A stretch of DNA of 8,589 nt from JAGXQV01 sp041674485 (GTDB taxonomy: Bacteria > Pseudomonadota > Gammaproteobacteria > Burkholderiales > Sulfuricellaceae), in assembly GCA_041674485.1 (NCBI GenBank), contig JBAYVP010000229.1, forward strand, positions 1 through 8,589. The letters run 5' to 3'. The position numbers and the translations under genes are program-made. The notes under the pieces were generated by a model. It saw nothing but the letters and a program-made list of their open reading frames with translations. It did no database searches and was not told the DNA's origin. This document shows positions 1 to 5,201 of this stretch, one piece after another; position 1 is the stretch's first letter; every line of letters begins with the position of its first letter.

Positions 1-1
1 C

Positions 2-67
2 CAACACTATATAAACCTCAGGAGCGAACTTGAAAAAACCTTTGAAACTATCGGCCTCGCTGCCTGA
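2..67 (+). CDS. C-terminal tail of an unidentified protein (partial)
   Basis: An open frame enters from the left edge and reads QHYINLRSELEKTFETIGLA plus a final A before a TGA at 65-67. The two other plus-strand frames stop early or look random, and the reading is followed by a hairpin with a T-rich tail (82-103), as expected at a gene end. Only 22 residues are visible, with no recognisable domain. It could be a chance open frame; no function can be assigned. Confidence 0.3.
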   Translation, partial: QHYINLRSELEKTFETIGLAA

Positions 68-81
68 AATCGCAACTTCAC

Positions 82-103
82 AAGCGACAATTTGTTGTCG
101 TTT
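82..103. terminator. Hairpin between converging genes, possible terminator
   Basis: AAGCGACAA (82-90) pairs with TTGTCGTTT (95-103) around a TTTG loop: eight Watson-Crick pairs and one G-T pair. It lies between a plus-strand gene tail ending at 67 and a minus-strand pseudogene ending at 113, so it could serve both. The T tract is short and interrupted, so strength is doubtful. Confidence 0.4.
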
Positions 104-112
104 GTTATGGCA

Positions 113-308
113 TTAGAGCCTAATGTCCGACAGATCAAGGTCGGCGGCAATCAGAATACGGCCTTCATTCTTGCACACATCAACGATACGTTCGTCGGAG
201 GCGCCCCCCCCCCAACGATTGCTGATAAACCGTCATGGCATCATGACCAGCGGCTGCGAGCAAGTCGACCGCTTCAATCGGCAGATTTTGGTCGATCTTG
301 AATTTCAT
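113..308 (-). pseudogene. DUF5615 PIN-like toxin, frameshifted and shortened
   Basis: The frame opens MKFKIDQNLPIEAVDLLAAA, the typical start of DUF5615, a PIN-like RNase family paired with DUF433 antitoxins. After SLGGG the reading enters a G10 run (C10 at 204-213 on the plus strand) and shifts, stopping at 180-182 after 42 residues. Removing one G restores ASDERIVDVCKNEGRILIAA and then DLDLSDIRL with a stop at 113-115, which matches the family pattern of an acidic D-L-D-x-x-D-I-R segment. Even when restored it is about 65 residues, whereas family members are usually about 110, so the C-terminal part is missing too. The ATG (308-306) overlaps the stop of the DUF433 gene as ATGA, showing translational coupling. 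Length 196 nt is three-fold plus one. Sequencing error in the homopolymer would explain the shift but not the lost C-terminus. Confidence 0.8.
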
Positions 309-532
309 GCCGCCAGCAGCACCACTTCTTCATGAGCCAACGCCGCAGCATAAGCCATGCAGGCATGGACATCGTCCACAGTAAGCGGCGGGTAGCTGGC
401 GATGATGGCATTGAGCGGCATACCTTCTGCCAGATTGTCGAGCACGCTGCTGACCGTTATGCGGGTGCCGGCAATACAGGCGCGCCCCTTGCAGATAGCG
501 GGATCAACGCGAATGTGTTGTTGCCAATTCAT
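305..532 (-). CDS. DUF433 antitoxin
   Basis: This 75-residue protein starts MNWQQHIRVDPAICKGRACI and continues with AGTRITVSSVLDNLAEGM and SYPPLTVDDVHACMAYA. The R-V-D-P-x-I-C-x-G-x-x-x-I-x-G-T-R-I-x-V pattern and the Y-P-x-L-T-x-x-D-V element are the hallmarks of DUF433, a small DNA-binding-like family encoded just upstream of DUF5615 toxins. It has the usual family length and is intact. An AAGGAG ribosome site lies 8 nt before the ATG (532-530). The stop overlaps the toxin ATG by the ATGA arrangement. Inferred role: neutralise the DUF5615 nuclease and repress the operon. The partner is broken here, so it may now be an orphan antitoxin. Confidence 0.88.
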   Translation of the reverse strand: MNWQQHIRVDPAICKGRACIAGTRITVSSVLDNLAEGMPLNAIIASYPPLTVDDVHACMAYAAALAHEEVVLLAA

Positions 533-652
533 TTGATTGACTCCTTCACTAGAATAGCAAACATGAATAGGGGACAGACCTAGGCTGTCGAAATACAGCG
601 TCTTTATCGAAATTCAGCTTCCCGGTTTTTGGATATGCCCAGAAACGTCACG

Positions 653-721
653 ACCTACCTTATTTTTAATCCGTTCATCCTTCGACAGGCTCAGGACGAA
701 CGGATTAAAAATAAGGCAGGT
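653..721. repeat. Long nested hairpin 1 (TTCGACAGGCTCA type)
   Basis: Arms CCTTATTTTTAATCCGTTC (658-676) and its exact complement (698-716) form 19 bp around a 21-nt loop; four more pairs with one mismatch extend it to 653-721. The loop contains TTCGACAGGCTCA bracketed by CC and GG, allowing an inner stem. This core is a widespread repetitive palindrome type in Proteobacteria. It sits inside the MITE-like element. Confidence 0.85.
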
Positions 722-757
722 TGTCATGGTGCAACCTCAGCATACGTGCGAGGCACA

Positions 758-816
758 GGGTCAAATTTTCCCGTTCGTGGTGAGCCTGTCGAACCATGAA
801 CGGGAAAATTTGACCC
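758..816. repeat. Long nested hairpin 2 (inverted copy, same geometry)
   Basis: Arms GGGTCAAATTTTCCCGTTC (758-776) and its exact complement (798-816) again form 19 bp around a 21-nt loop, starting exactly 100 bp after hairpin 1. The loop holds TGAGCCTGTCGAA, the reverse complement of the core of hairpin 1, but flanked by GG and CC instead of CC and GG. Arm sequences differ from hairpin 1 except next to the core. Confidence 0.85.
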
Positions 817-911
817 GGTCCGCAAGTTGAGAGAAATCCAAAAACCAGTGCTGATTTTTTGTCAAAAAATGATAAATTTCGACAGCCTAGGACAGACCAC
901 GGTTTCCAGAT

Positions 912-933
912 AAAAAACCGCGCAAAGCAGCGG
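912..933 (-). terminator. Intrinsic terminator downstream of the PIN operon
   Basis: Read on the minus strand, CCGC-TGCTTTGC-GCGG forms a short GC stem (933-918) followed directly by six T residues (917-912). It lies about 70 nt beyond the stop of the minus-strand PIN gene at 1003 and is oriented to end that operon. A second small palindrome, GGGCTGT/ACAGCCC (932-947), adjoins it. The rest of the 890-1002 gap shows no gene. Confidence 0.55.
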
Positions 934-1002
934 GCTGTCCACAGCCCCCAATAGGGAACCACCATTGTTGTTTGCCATGCCACCACTCCCCACAGAGTAT
1001 CC

Positions 1003-1495
1003 TCAAGCGATTGAATAATAGCGGCGGGTAGAATGGCTGAAAATCAACGCCGGCGCCTTTGGTCTTGCGGTTCCCCCCTGCTCAAGCAACAGATTGCGAA
1101 AAGGATGCTGGCTCTTCCAGCGGTAGGCATGAAAATCGCGCTCATCCGTGCTGACTATGCGCCCCTCGCCGCTTTCTTCTGCTAGTAGCACAAGCGATGC
1201 ATCCGCCAAGTCCATCGGCAAATCGCCGTACTGGCGCATCAAGGCAGTGAGCCGGGGAAGATGATCCGCGCCCATGGCAAAAACGCCCACTCCCTGCGCC
1301 CCCAGCGTTTCCATCCAAGCCAGTGTTTTCACTACCCCCGATTCGACTGAACATCAGATGCACACATTCCACCAGCACCGGATACGTTGTCATCAGCGGC
1401 TCGCGATTTTTCCGGAAAAATTCACGGCAACGCGCGTGGTAAGCATCGCCGCGATCTGCCAATGCCAGCCATGCCCCCGTATCCACCAGAATCAT
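1003..1495 (-). pseudogene. PIN-domain toxin (VapC-like), frameshifted
   Basis: PIN nucleases are Mg-dependent RNases with a quartet of acidic residues. The first part reads MILVDTGAWLALADRGDAYH with D5 and, further on, VLVECVHLMF with E43. At C5 on the plus strand (1335-1339; GGGGG in the gene) the frame breaks. With one G removed it continues IGVVKTLAWMETL, then MDLADASLVLLAEE (D95, D98) and IVSTDERDFHAYR (D117, D120). All catalytic positions are therefore present across two frames. Length 493 nt is three-fold plus one. The ATG (1495) overlaps the antitoxin stop as ATGA; a GTG at 1510 is possible but less likely. The last 25 or so residues after FRNLLLEQ look like read-through beyond the usual domain end. 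Either a recent inactivation or a one-base homopolymer error. Confidence 0.8.
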
Positions 1496-1764
1496 GGGCA
1501 GGCACCGCACTTGGCGGAGAAATCAAGTCGGTTTTTGTACAGGGTGGCAAGCTGCTCATCGGTCTCGACGCAACCGACGAATCCTGCCGCCTGCAGCGCC
1601 TGAAAGAAGGCGGAATCGCCCGTGTCCGGCGCTGCAACAACGGCATCAGGCGCGGCTGGCAGGCCATGCCGTTGCTTTACAAACTGAACGAAATCCAACA
1701 CCTCCGCCCGCAGATTGGGTGGCAGTGCCGCTATTTCAGATTCAATTTTGCTTAGTGTGGTCAT
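1492..1764 (-). CDS. VapB-like antitoxin (DUF2281-like)
   Basis: The protein begins MTTLSKIESEIAALPPNLRA and EVLDFVQFVKQRHGLPA, a pattern typical of small antitoxins in which a helix with L-P-x-x-x-x-x-E-V-x-D-F-V-x-F is followed by a variable, toxin-binding tail (here ending FSAKCGACP). It is 90 residues, normal for the group, and intact. ATG at 1764 was chosen because it starts the conserved segment and has GGGGTG 4 nt upstream; an in-frame ATG at 1776 would add four residues. The stop overlaps the PIN toxin ATG. Expected role: bind and neutralise the PIN toxin and regulate the operon. Its toxin is frameshifted. Confidence 0.75.
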   Translation of the reverse strand: MTTLSKIESEIAALPPNLRAEVLDFVQFVKQRHGLPAAPDAVVAAPDTGDSAFFQALQAAGFVGCVETDEQLATLYKNRLDFSAKCGACP

Positions 1765-1944
1765 CACGCACCCCATTCATGTTGTTAGGCAAGTGTCTGC
1801 GTCGCTGACCTTCAAGTGTGAAGTGTGAAAAGAGCACGGGGTCATTGTACGACGCGCCAAAGCGATACAATACAATTGGCGTGAGTCTATCCCGGAGTGA
1901 GGCCACGATCAAGACTGACGATCTGACTTTGCACAATGGAAAAC

Positions 1945-2165
1945 CTAGGAGTTTGTCGGGCTTAAAAGCGCTGTAAAAACAATGCATCCTGTTCAACGAG
2001 CAATTCATTAACACAGAAATTATTCATATGTCATAAAATGTCGTATTTTTAGCTGAATAATTGATGAATTTTTGCACGACTCAATACCAACATTTTGCAT
2101 GGAAGCATAGAATCAATATGTTACAAATTATGTTGGTCGGCACCTTAAGTCCGACAAACTCCTAG
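1945..2165. mobile_element. MITE-like element, about 215 bp, flanked by CTAG
   Basis: Inverted ends CTAGGAGTTTGTCGGGCTTA (from 1945) and TAAGTCCGACAAACTCCTAG (to 2165) match with a single difference over 21 bp. No gene lies between; the interior is AT-rich and includes an AATTATTCA/TGAATAATT inverted pair. CTAG at both edges may be a 4-bp target duplication, as IS5-type elements often make, but CTAG is itself a palindrome so this cannot be separated from an extended inverted repeat. No longer direct repeat flanks it. The remaining parts of the 1777-2235 gap (1777-1944 and 2166-2235) show no gene. Confidence 0.65.
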
Positions 2166-2235
2166 ATACAAATTAGCGGTAGCAGTATTAAAGACCCGCT
2201 CCTGTTATGCTTACGGGTGACAAGCCCCGGTTTTC

Positions 2236-2649
2236 CTATTGTTGCCGACCCGCCACCCAGTTTTCCAACAACAGCCCCGGTACTCTTTCAAATTCGCGCA
2301 GGTTATTGGTGATCAGAATTAAACCGTTGCTGCGTGCATGAGCGGCAATATGCAGATCGTTGATTCCTATCGGTTGTCCCGTTTTTTCAAGCGCGGCGCG
2401 GATGTGTCCATATTGCCACACGGCCTTTTCGTCGTAAGGTAGCACCGTTAAACGACTTACAAAGTCTTCGACGACAGCGGTGTTACGAGGTATATCGCTA
2501 CTTTTTTCTGCACCATGCACCAGTTCGGCCAGCGTGATGGATGAAACCGCCATTCGTCCGTGATGCCGGTTGAATACTTCCAGCACCTGTAGCGGTCGCT
2601 GTTTGATGACATAAATGACGATGTTGGTATCGAGAAAAAATTTCAGCAT
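2236..2649 (-). CDS. vapC: VapC toxin, PIN-domain ribonuclease
   Basis: A 137-residue PIN protein starting MLKFFLDTNIVIYVIKQRPL. The acidic site is visible: D7 in FLDTN, E42 in ITLAELVHG, D98 in GINDLHIAAHA, followed by ITNNLREFERVPGL, where N115/N116 occupy the position often held by Asp; this T-N-N form is common in the Haemophilus VapC1-like branch. VapC proteins cleave tRNA or rRNA in the cytoplasm and stop translation until neutralised by VapB. Length is normal and the frame is intact. It starts 8 nt after the vapB stop, with a weak TAGGTG ribosome site, so expression depends on the shared promoter upstream of vapB. Confidence 0.93.
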   Translation of the reverse strand: MLKFFLDTNIVIYVIKQRPLQVLEVFNRHHGRMAVSSITLAELVHGAEKSSDIPRNTAVVEDFVSRLTVLPYDEKAVWQYGHIRAALEKTGQPIGINDLHIAAHARSNGLILITNNLREFERVPGLLLENWVAGRQQ

Positions 2650-2657
2650 TACCGCAC

Positions 2658-2891
2658 CTACAGGCCCTCACGCGCAGGCTGAGATTGACTTGCACGCTCG
2701 GCCATAAAACCCTCGGTGACGGTGGTTGAGCTAAGAAAAAAACTATCCCAAGTGGATTCCGCAGGCGCAATAATCCGCTCTTGACCGCACAAGCGCACCT
2801 CGACTTTTTTGATTGAGTCGGGAAAACGCATTTCAGCGGGCAGGCGTACCGCTTGGGTGCGGTTGTTATTGAAGACGGTGCTGGTTGTCAT
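2658..2891 (-). CDS. vapB: VapB antitoxin, AbrB/SpoVT-like
   Basis: The protein reads MTTSTVFNNNRTQAVRLPAE, then MRFPDSIKKVEVRLCGQERI. The F-x-N-N-R-T-Q-A-V-R-L-P motif is the swapped-hairpin AbrB/SpoVT DNA-binding fold of the VagC/VapB antitoxins; the C-terminal part (about residues 40-77) is the toxin-binding tail. It has 77 residues. ATG at 2891 was chosen over the in-frame ATG at 2918 because it starts the conserved domain and has GGAAG a few bases upstream, and because the longer form would overlap the predicted promoter. Intact, and paired with an intact VapC, so this module is probably functional. Confidence 0.9.
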   Translation of the reverse strand: MTTSTVFNNNRTQAVRLPAEMRFPDSIKKVEVRLCGQERIIAPAESTWDSFFLSSTTVTEGFMAERASQSQPAREGL

Positions 2892-2920
2892 ATTTCTTCC
2901 AAGAAATGCTATAGACATTG

Positions 2921-2949
2921 GCTATATACGCGCAATATTTCGTGGTCAA
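2921..2949 (-). promoter_or_regulatory. vapBC promoter with repeated TATAGC
   Basis: On the minus strand TTGACC (2949-2944) and TATAGC (2926-2921) are separated by 17 nt, close to the sigma-70 ideal. A second TATAGC starts 13 bp downstream of the first. The direct repeat is a plausible VapB operator; that role is inferred. Confidence 0.6.
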
Positions 2950-3034
2950 GCAAGTGCGCCGGGGTATGCTCAAAGAAAAACCGGATTGGCAAGATTCTTC
3001 AGCCTAAGCCCGTTCACGCTTCGACAAGCCCTGC

Positions 3035-3132
3035 CCGCGTAGGATGCGGCTCCCGGCACAAAACGCATCCATCGCGAACAACTACGGTGGCTCTCGAACG
3101 ATGCGCCTCGTTCCTCGGCACATCCTACGCGG
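3035..3132. repeat. Palindromic repeat pair (CGTAGGATG type)
   Basis: CCGCGTAGGATG (3035-3046) and CATCCTACGCGG (3121-3132) are exact inverted copies, with inner near-complementary segments GCATC (3065-3069) and GATGC (3110-3114). The right half on the minus strand reads CGTAGGATGTGCCGAGGAAC, a repeat type known from many proteobacterial genomes. It fills most of the gene-free stretch 2950-3270; no gene is seen there. Confidence 0.6.
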
Positions 3133-3274
3133 TGCGATGTATACTTTGCGCGGCCACAATTTGCGCATTTATCCATCGTCTCGCGGGCGCGGCTTCCGCG
3201 TTGCCTTCGATCCGCAAGATCGCCGACTTGGTGCGTGATTCCGTGATTCCTATGTGAGCGGATTGTCAAATGGC

Positions 3275-3303
3275 TTGACCATGTGTAACAGTTTGGTTAC
3301 AGT
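3275..3303 (+). promoter_or_regulatory. Promoter and operator of the HI1419/HI1420-type operon
   Basis: TTGACC (3275-3280) and TACAGT (3298-3303) are 17 nt apart. A perfect inverted repeat, TGTAAC-AGTTTG-GTTACA (3284-3301), covers the spacer and overlaps the -10 box, so a bound repressor, probably the HTH antitoxin, would block polymerase. Transcription would start near 3310, at or next to the toxin ATG. Confidence 0.6.
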
Positions 3304-3309
3304 TTGCCT

Positions 3310-3606
3310 ATGTACTCGATCAAACGCACCGACAAATTCAATTCTTGGCTATTTGGCATCAAGGATGGCTTGACGCATCGCCGTTTGTTGACTCGCTTGC
3401 GTAAGGCGACTCAGGGTAATCTTGGCGATATCAAGCCGGTCGGTGAGGGTGTGTTCGAGATGCGCGAACACTTCGGGTCAGGCTGGCGTATGTACTACGT
3501 TCAGCGCGGGACTGTGTTGATTGTGATGCTGGGCGGCGGTGATAAATCCACGCAATCCGCCGATATTGCCAAAGCCGTGAAACTTGCGGCAACCCTTGAG
3601 GAATGA
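3310..3606 (+). CDS. HI1419-like addiction module toxin (RelE/Gp49 family)
   Basis: A 98-residue protein beginning MYSIKRTDKFNSWLFGIKDG. It contains a basic helix region RRLLTRLRKATQGN, the segment DIKPVGEGVFEMREHFGSGW and the strand RMYYVQRGTVLIVMLGGGDK. This is the pattern of the phage-derived Gp49-like/HigB group of the RelE superfamily (addiction module killer proteins), which cleave mRNA, usually on the ribosome. The E-M-R-x-H-x-G-x-G-W-R-x-Y-Y core is intact. ATG at 3310 is preferred over TTG at 3304, which is in frame two codons earlier. No Shine-Dalgarno site is visible, and the predicted transcription start falls at the ATG, which suggests a leaderless mRNA. The antitoxin gene follows after 3 nt. 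Confidence 0.88.
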   Translation: MYSIKRTDKFNSWLFGIKDGLTHRRLLTRLRKATQGNLGDIKPVGEGVFEMREHFGSGWRMYYVQRGTVLIVMLGGGDKSTQSADIAKAVKLAATLEE

Positions 3607-3609
3607 GCC

Positions 3610-3915
3610 ATGACCAAGAAAATCCGTATTGCTGATCTGCCCGATTTTGATTTTTCCGAGCATCTCGATAGTGAACAGGCGATGGCCGAATATTTGACGG
3701 TCGTTCTTGAAGAAAACGACCCCTCTTTGTTGGCCGCAGCGCTGGGAGATATTGCTCGCGCTCGCGGCATGAACGAGATCGCCAAGGCATCCGGCATCAC
3801 CCGTGAGGCACTGTATAGGGCGTTGCGGATCGGCGCACAACCGCGCTTCGACACCATCAGCCGCGTCTGTTCTGCGCTGGGGGTGAAGTTGGTGGCACAG
3901 GCTGTTCATGCGTGA
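3610..3915 (+). CDS. HI1420-like HTH antitoxin
   Basis: The 101-residue protein starts MTKKIRIADLPDFDFSEHLD. It includes EYLTVVLEENDPSLLAAALG, then DIARARGMNEIAKASGITRE and ALYRALRIGAQPRFDTISRV, ending with a short tail after GVKLVAQA. This is the classic addiction module antidote protein: an N-terminal toxin-wrapping arm (about residues 1-40) and a helix-turn-helix (about 50-95). It neutralises the preceding toxin and probably represses the operon by binding the TGTAAC/GTTACA repeat upstream; the binding is inferred. GAGGA before the ATG gives a ribosome site. Both genes are intact. Confidence 0.9.
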   Translation: MTKKIRIADLPDFDFSEHLDSEQAMAEYLTVVLEENDPSLLAAALGDIARARGMNEIAKASGITREALYRALRIGAQPRFDTISRVCSALGVKLVAQAVHA

Positions 3916-3948
3916 GTCTCCCAAGCAGCAAAGAACGCATTCTCGTCC

Positions 3949-4010
3949 CAAAAGGACACCCACTTAGGCTTGCGGGCTGAGCTGATGTAATCAAAATGGG
4001 TGTCCTTTTG
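3949..4010 (+). terminator. Perfect 14-bp hairpin after the HI1420-type gene
   Basis: CAAAAGGACACCCA (3949-3962) pairs exactly with TGGGTGTCCTTTTG (3997-4010) around a 34-nt loop. It begins 34 nt after the antitoxin stop. The right arm ends CCTTTTG, giving a short T run, so it may terminate the operon; the long loop is unusual for an intrinsic terminator, and it might be another repeat. Confidence 0.45.
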
Positions 4011-4046
4011 TTTCCATGCCGAGCGCCCAAGCGCACCCGTGGCGAG

Positions 4047-4165
4047 GTAGCCCGGATGAAGCTTGCGGAATCCGGGAGCGCCCGGTAGGGCGCACGGCGG
4101 CGGTATTCCCGACCATCTATTTCGCCTTTCGGCGACCCGGATTCCGCAAGCTCCATCCGGGCTAC
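4047..4165. repeat. Palindromic repeat pair (GTAGCCCGGAT type)
   Basis: Two 30-bp arms in inverted orientation, 4047-4076 and 4136-4165, match at 29 of 30 positions. The left arm starts GTAGCCCGGATGAAGCTTGC and the right arm ends CATCCGGGCTAC. The 59 bp between include GCGCCC/GGGCGC (4078-4093). This repeat type is dispersed in many proteobacterial genomes and usually lies between genes. Confidence 0.75.
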
Positions 4166-4443
4166 GCTGGCTACACCATGCGCACCATTTAGACAACCGC
4201 TGATACGGTTTCAGCACCTTTCCCGCGAAGGTGCAGGTGTATTGGTTGTCGCGCCGATGAGAAGGCATGTCCACTGTGGTATTCCCCAAAACCTTTTCTC
4301 CCAGGGGGAGTGTGTCGACTGCCGGTAAAACTTGAGACTAGCCTGGTGTTGCGGCTCCTCCAGGCAATTTCAATCGAGCTTATCCAGCCAAGCCGATAAT
4401 ATCCAGCAAGGAAAAATGGCTGCGCCCCCATGTCAAAATTCAC
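4166..4443. other. Gene-free stretch with one nested inverted repeat
   Basis: No convincing gene is seen on either strand. A nested palindrome is present: GACAACC (4192-4198) with GGTTGTC (about 4244-4250), enclosing GCACCTT and AAGGTGC around a TCCCGCG loop. On the minus strand a frame through this region reads RDNQYTCTFAGKVLKPYQRL; it has no start with a ribosome site and no family I recognise. Confidence 0.4.
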
Positions 4444-4472
4444 TTGAAATACATAACCAAGTTATATATATT
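4444..4472 (+). promoter_or_regulatory. Promoter and operator of the RelE/HigA-type operon
   Basis: TTGAAA (4444-4449) and TATATT (4467-4472) are spaced by 17 nt. A perfect palindrome, ATAAC-CAA-GTTAT (4453-4465), lies in the spacer, where a repressor, likely the downstream HTH antitoxin, would compete with polymerase. The toxin GTG follows at 4508 with GGAAAG as ribosome site. Confidence 0.65.
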
Positions 4473-4507
4473 GAACACGGGCAATACGACAACCGGAAAG
4501 ATCAAGC

Positions 4508-4869
4508 GTGCGGATTTTCAAAAACAAGCGGTTTGCAAAATTTGCCAAAGATGAAGGCATAAGCAATGAAAAGCTAATTGCTGCGGTAAAAGATGCCGAG
4601 GCTGGATTGATGTCGATTACGGTGGCGGAGTTATCAAGCAAAGAATTGCACGCCTTAACGAAGGTAAATCAAGCGGCTACAGAACAGTAATTTTGTATTG
4701 TCACGGTGACAAGGCTTTTTTCGTTTACGGGTTTTCCAAAAAAGACCGCGACAACATCAACAAGATTGAAGAACGAGAATTTAAGGAATTGGCAAAAATC
4801 ACTTTTGCCCTTTCCGACGACCAGCTTGCAAAGCTGATTAATGACGGCGTTTTCAAGGAGATAAAATGA
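4508..4869 (+). pseudogene. RelE-family toxin, frameshifted
   Basis: The frame starts with GTG and reads MRIFKNKRFAKFAKDEGISN, then AAVKDAEAGL, the N-terminus of the COG4737-type RelE toxins partnered with YiaG-like antitoxins. At about 4608-4612 the frame is lost and the first frame stops at 4688-4690. In the next frame the rest of the family is clear: DYGGGVIKQRIARLNEGKSS, GYRTVILYCHGDKAFFVYGF, SKKDRDNINK and a tail ending FKEIK. Length 362 nt is one base short of a whole number of codons. Family members have G-L-I/V-D-x-D at the junction, so loss of one TGAT unit from TTGATTGATGTCGAT explains the break best; a single-base loss is the alternative. The stop overlaps the antitoxin ATG as ATGA. 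Confidence 0.82.
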
Positions 4870-5189
4870 CCAAAGCCAAAACATACAAGAGTGATGCGCT
4901 TGCTGCAATTCACGAAACAGTTTCCGACATGTTTGAATCCGGTGTCATCAGCAAACAAACGATGCGCCGTTTCGACGAGTCCTGCTTGACTCCGGTTCAC
5001 GCCTTTAGTGCCGAGGAAATTAAAAGCTTGCGCGAACGCGAGGAAGTGAGCCAAACCGTTTTTGCTCATTATCTAAACGTAACGACAACATCGGTTAGTC
5101 AGTGGGAGCTTGGGCGAAAGAAGCCCGCCGGCACAACTCTAAAACTTCTTTCTCTTATAGAGCGTGGCGGGCTTGCTGCCATTGCATAA
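4866..5189 (+). CDS. YiaG/HigA-like HTH antitoxin
   Basis: The 107-residue protein starts MTKAKTYKSDALAAIHETVS and contains the segment DMFESGVISKQTMRRFDESC, typical of COG2944 antitoxins. The helix-turn-helix follows: FSAEEIKSLREREEVSQTVF, then AHYLNVTTTSVSQWELGRKK, with the P-x-G-x-x-L-K-L-L-x-L-I-E-R-x-G end motif of the family. It is intact and of normal length. AAGGAG sits 5 nt before the ATG, which overlaps the toxin stop. Expected to neutralise the RelE toxin and repress through the ATAAC/GTTAT palindrome (inferred). The codons are richer in A and T than in the Abi gene downstream, suggesting a different origin. Confidence 0.88.
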   Translation: MTKAKTYKSDALAAIHETVSDMFESGVISKQTMRRFDESCLTPVHAFSAEEIKSLREREEVSQTVFAHYLNVTTTSVSQWELGRKKPAGTTLKLLSLIERGGLAAIA

Positions 5190-5201
5190 ATTTGATTTTT
5201 T

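Larger units (their letters stand above)
581..889. mobile_element. MITE-like element, 309 bp, 9-bp direct repeats
   Basis: Ends are perfect 14-bp inverted repeats, TAGGCTGTCGAAAT (581-594) and ATTTCGACAGCCTA (876-889). Similarity continues weakly inward, with CAGC and GGTTTTTGGAT on both sides. The element is flanked by the 9-bp direct repeat GGACAGACC (572-580 and 890-898). Joining the flanks gives AGGGGACAGACCACGGTT, which is present uninterrupted at 7520-7537 in this same window and so acts as an empty-site comparison. It holds no gene but carries two large hairpins. Terminal repeats, small size and lack of coding capacity fit a non-autonomous element moved by a transposase elsewhere. Because the termini also read CTAG on both sides, a 4-bp CTAG duplication is an alternative reading. 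Confidence 0.75.

Noticed and set aside
705..986. Open frame of 93 codons on the minus strand
   Set aside because: It lies across the MITE-like element and its hairpins, has no ribosome site and resembles no protein family.
1786..1792. GTTAGGC, which fits the integron core-site consensus
   Set aside because: No complementary core at the right distance, no integrase, and genes in mixed orientations argue against an integron cassette array.
3478..3963. Long open frames on the minus strand under the HI1419/HI1420-type genes
   Set aside because: They are antisense shadows of two well-supported plus-strand genes and lack ribosome sites.
4189..4289. Minus-strand frame containing DNQYTCTFAGKVLKPYQRL as a possible gene remnant
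   Set aside because: No start signal and no family recognised; kept only as a note in the gene-free stretch.
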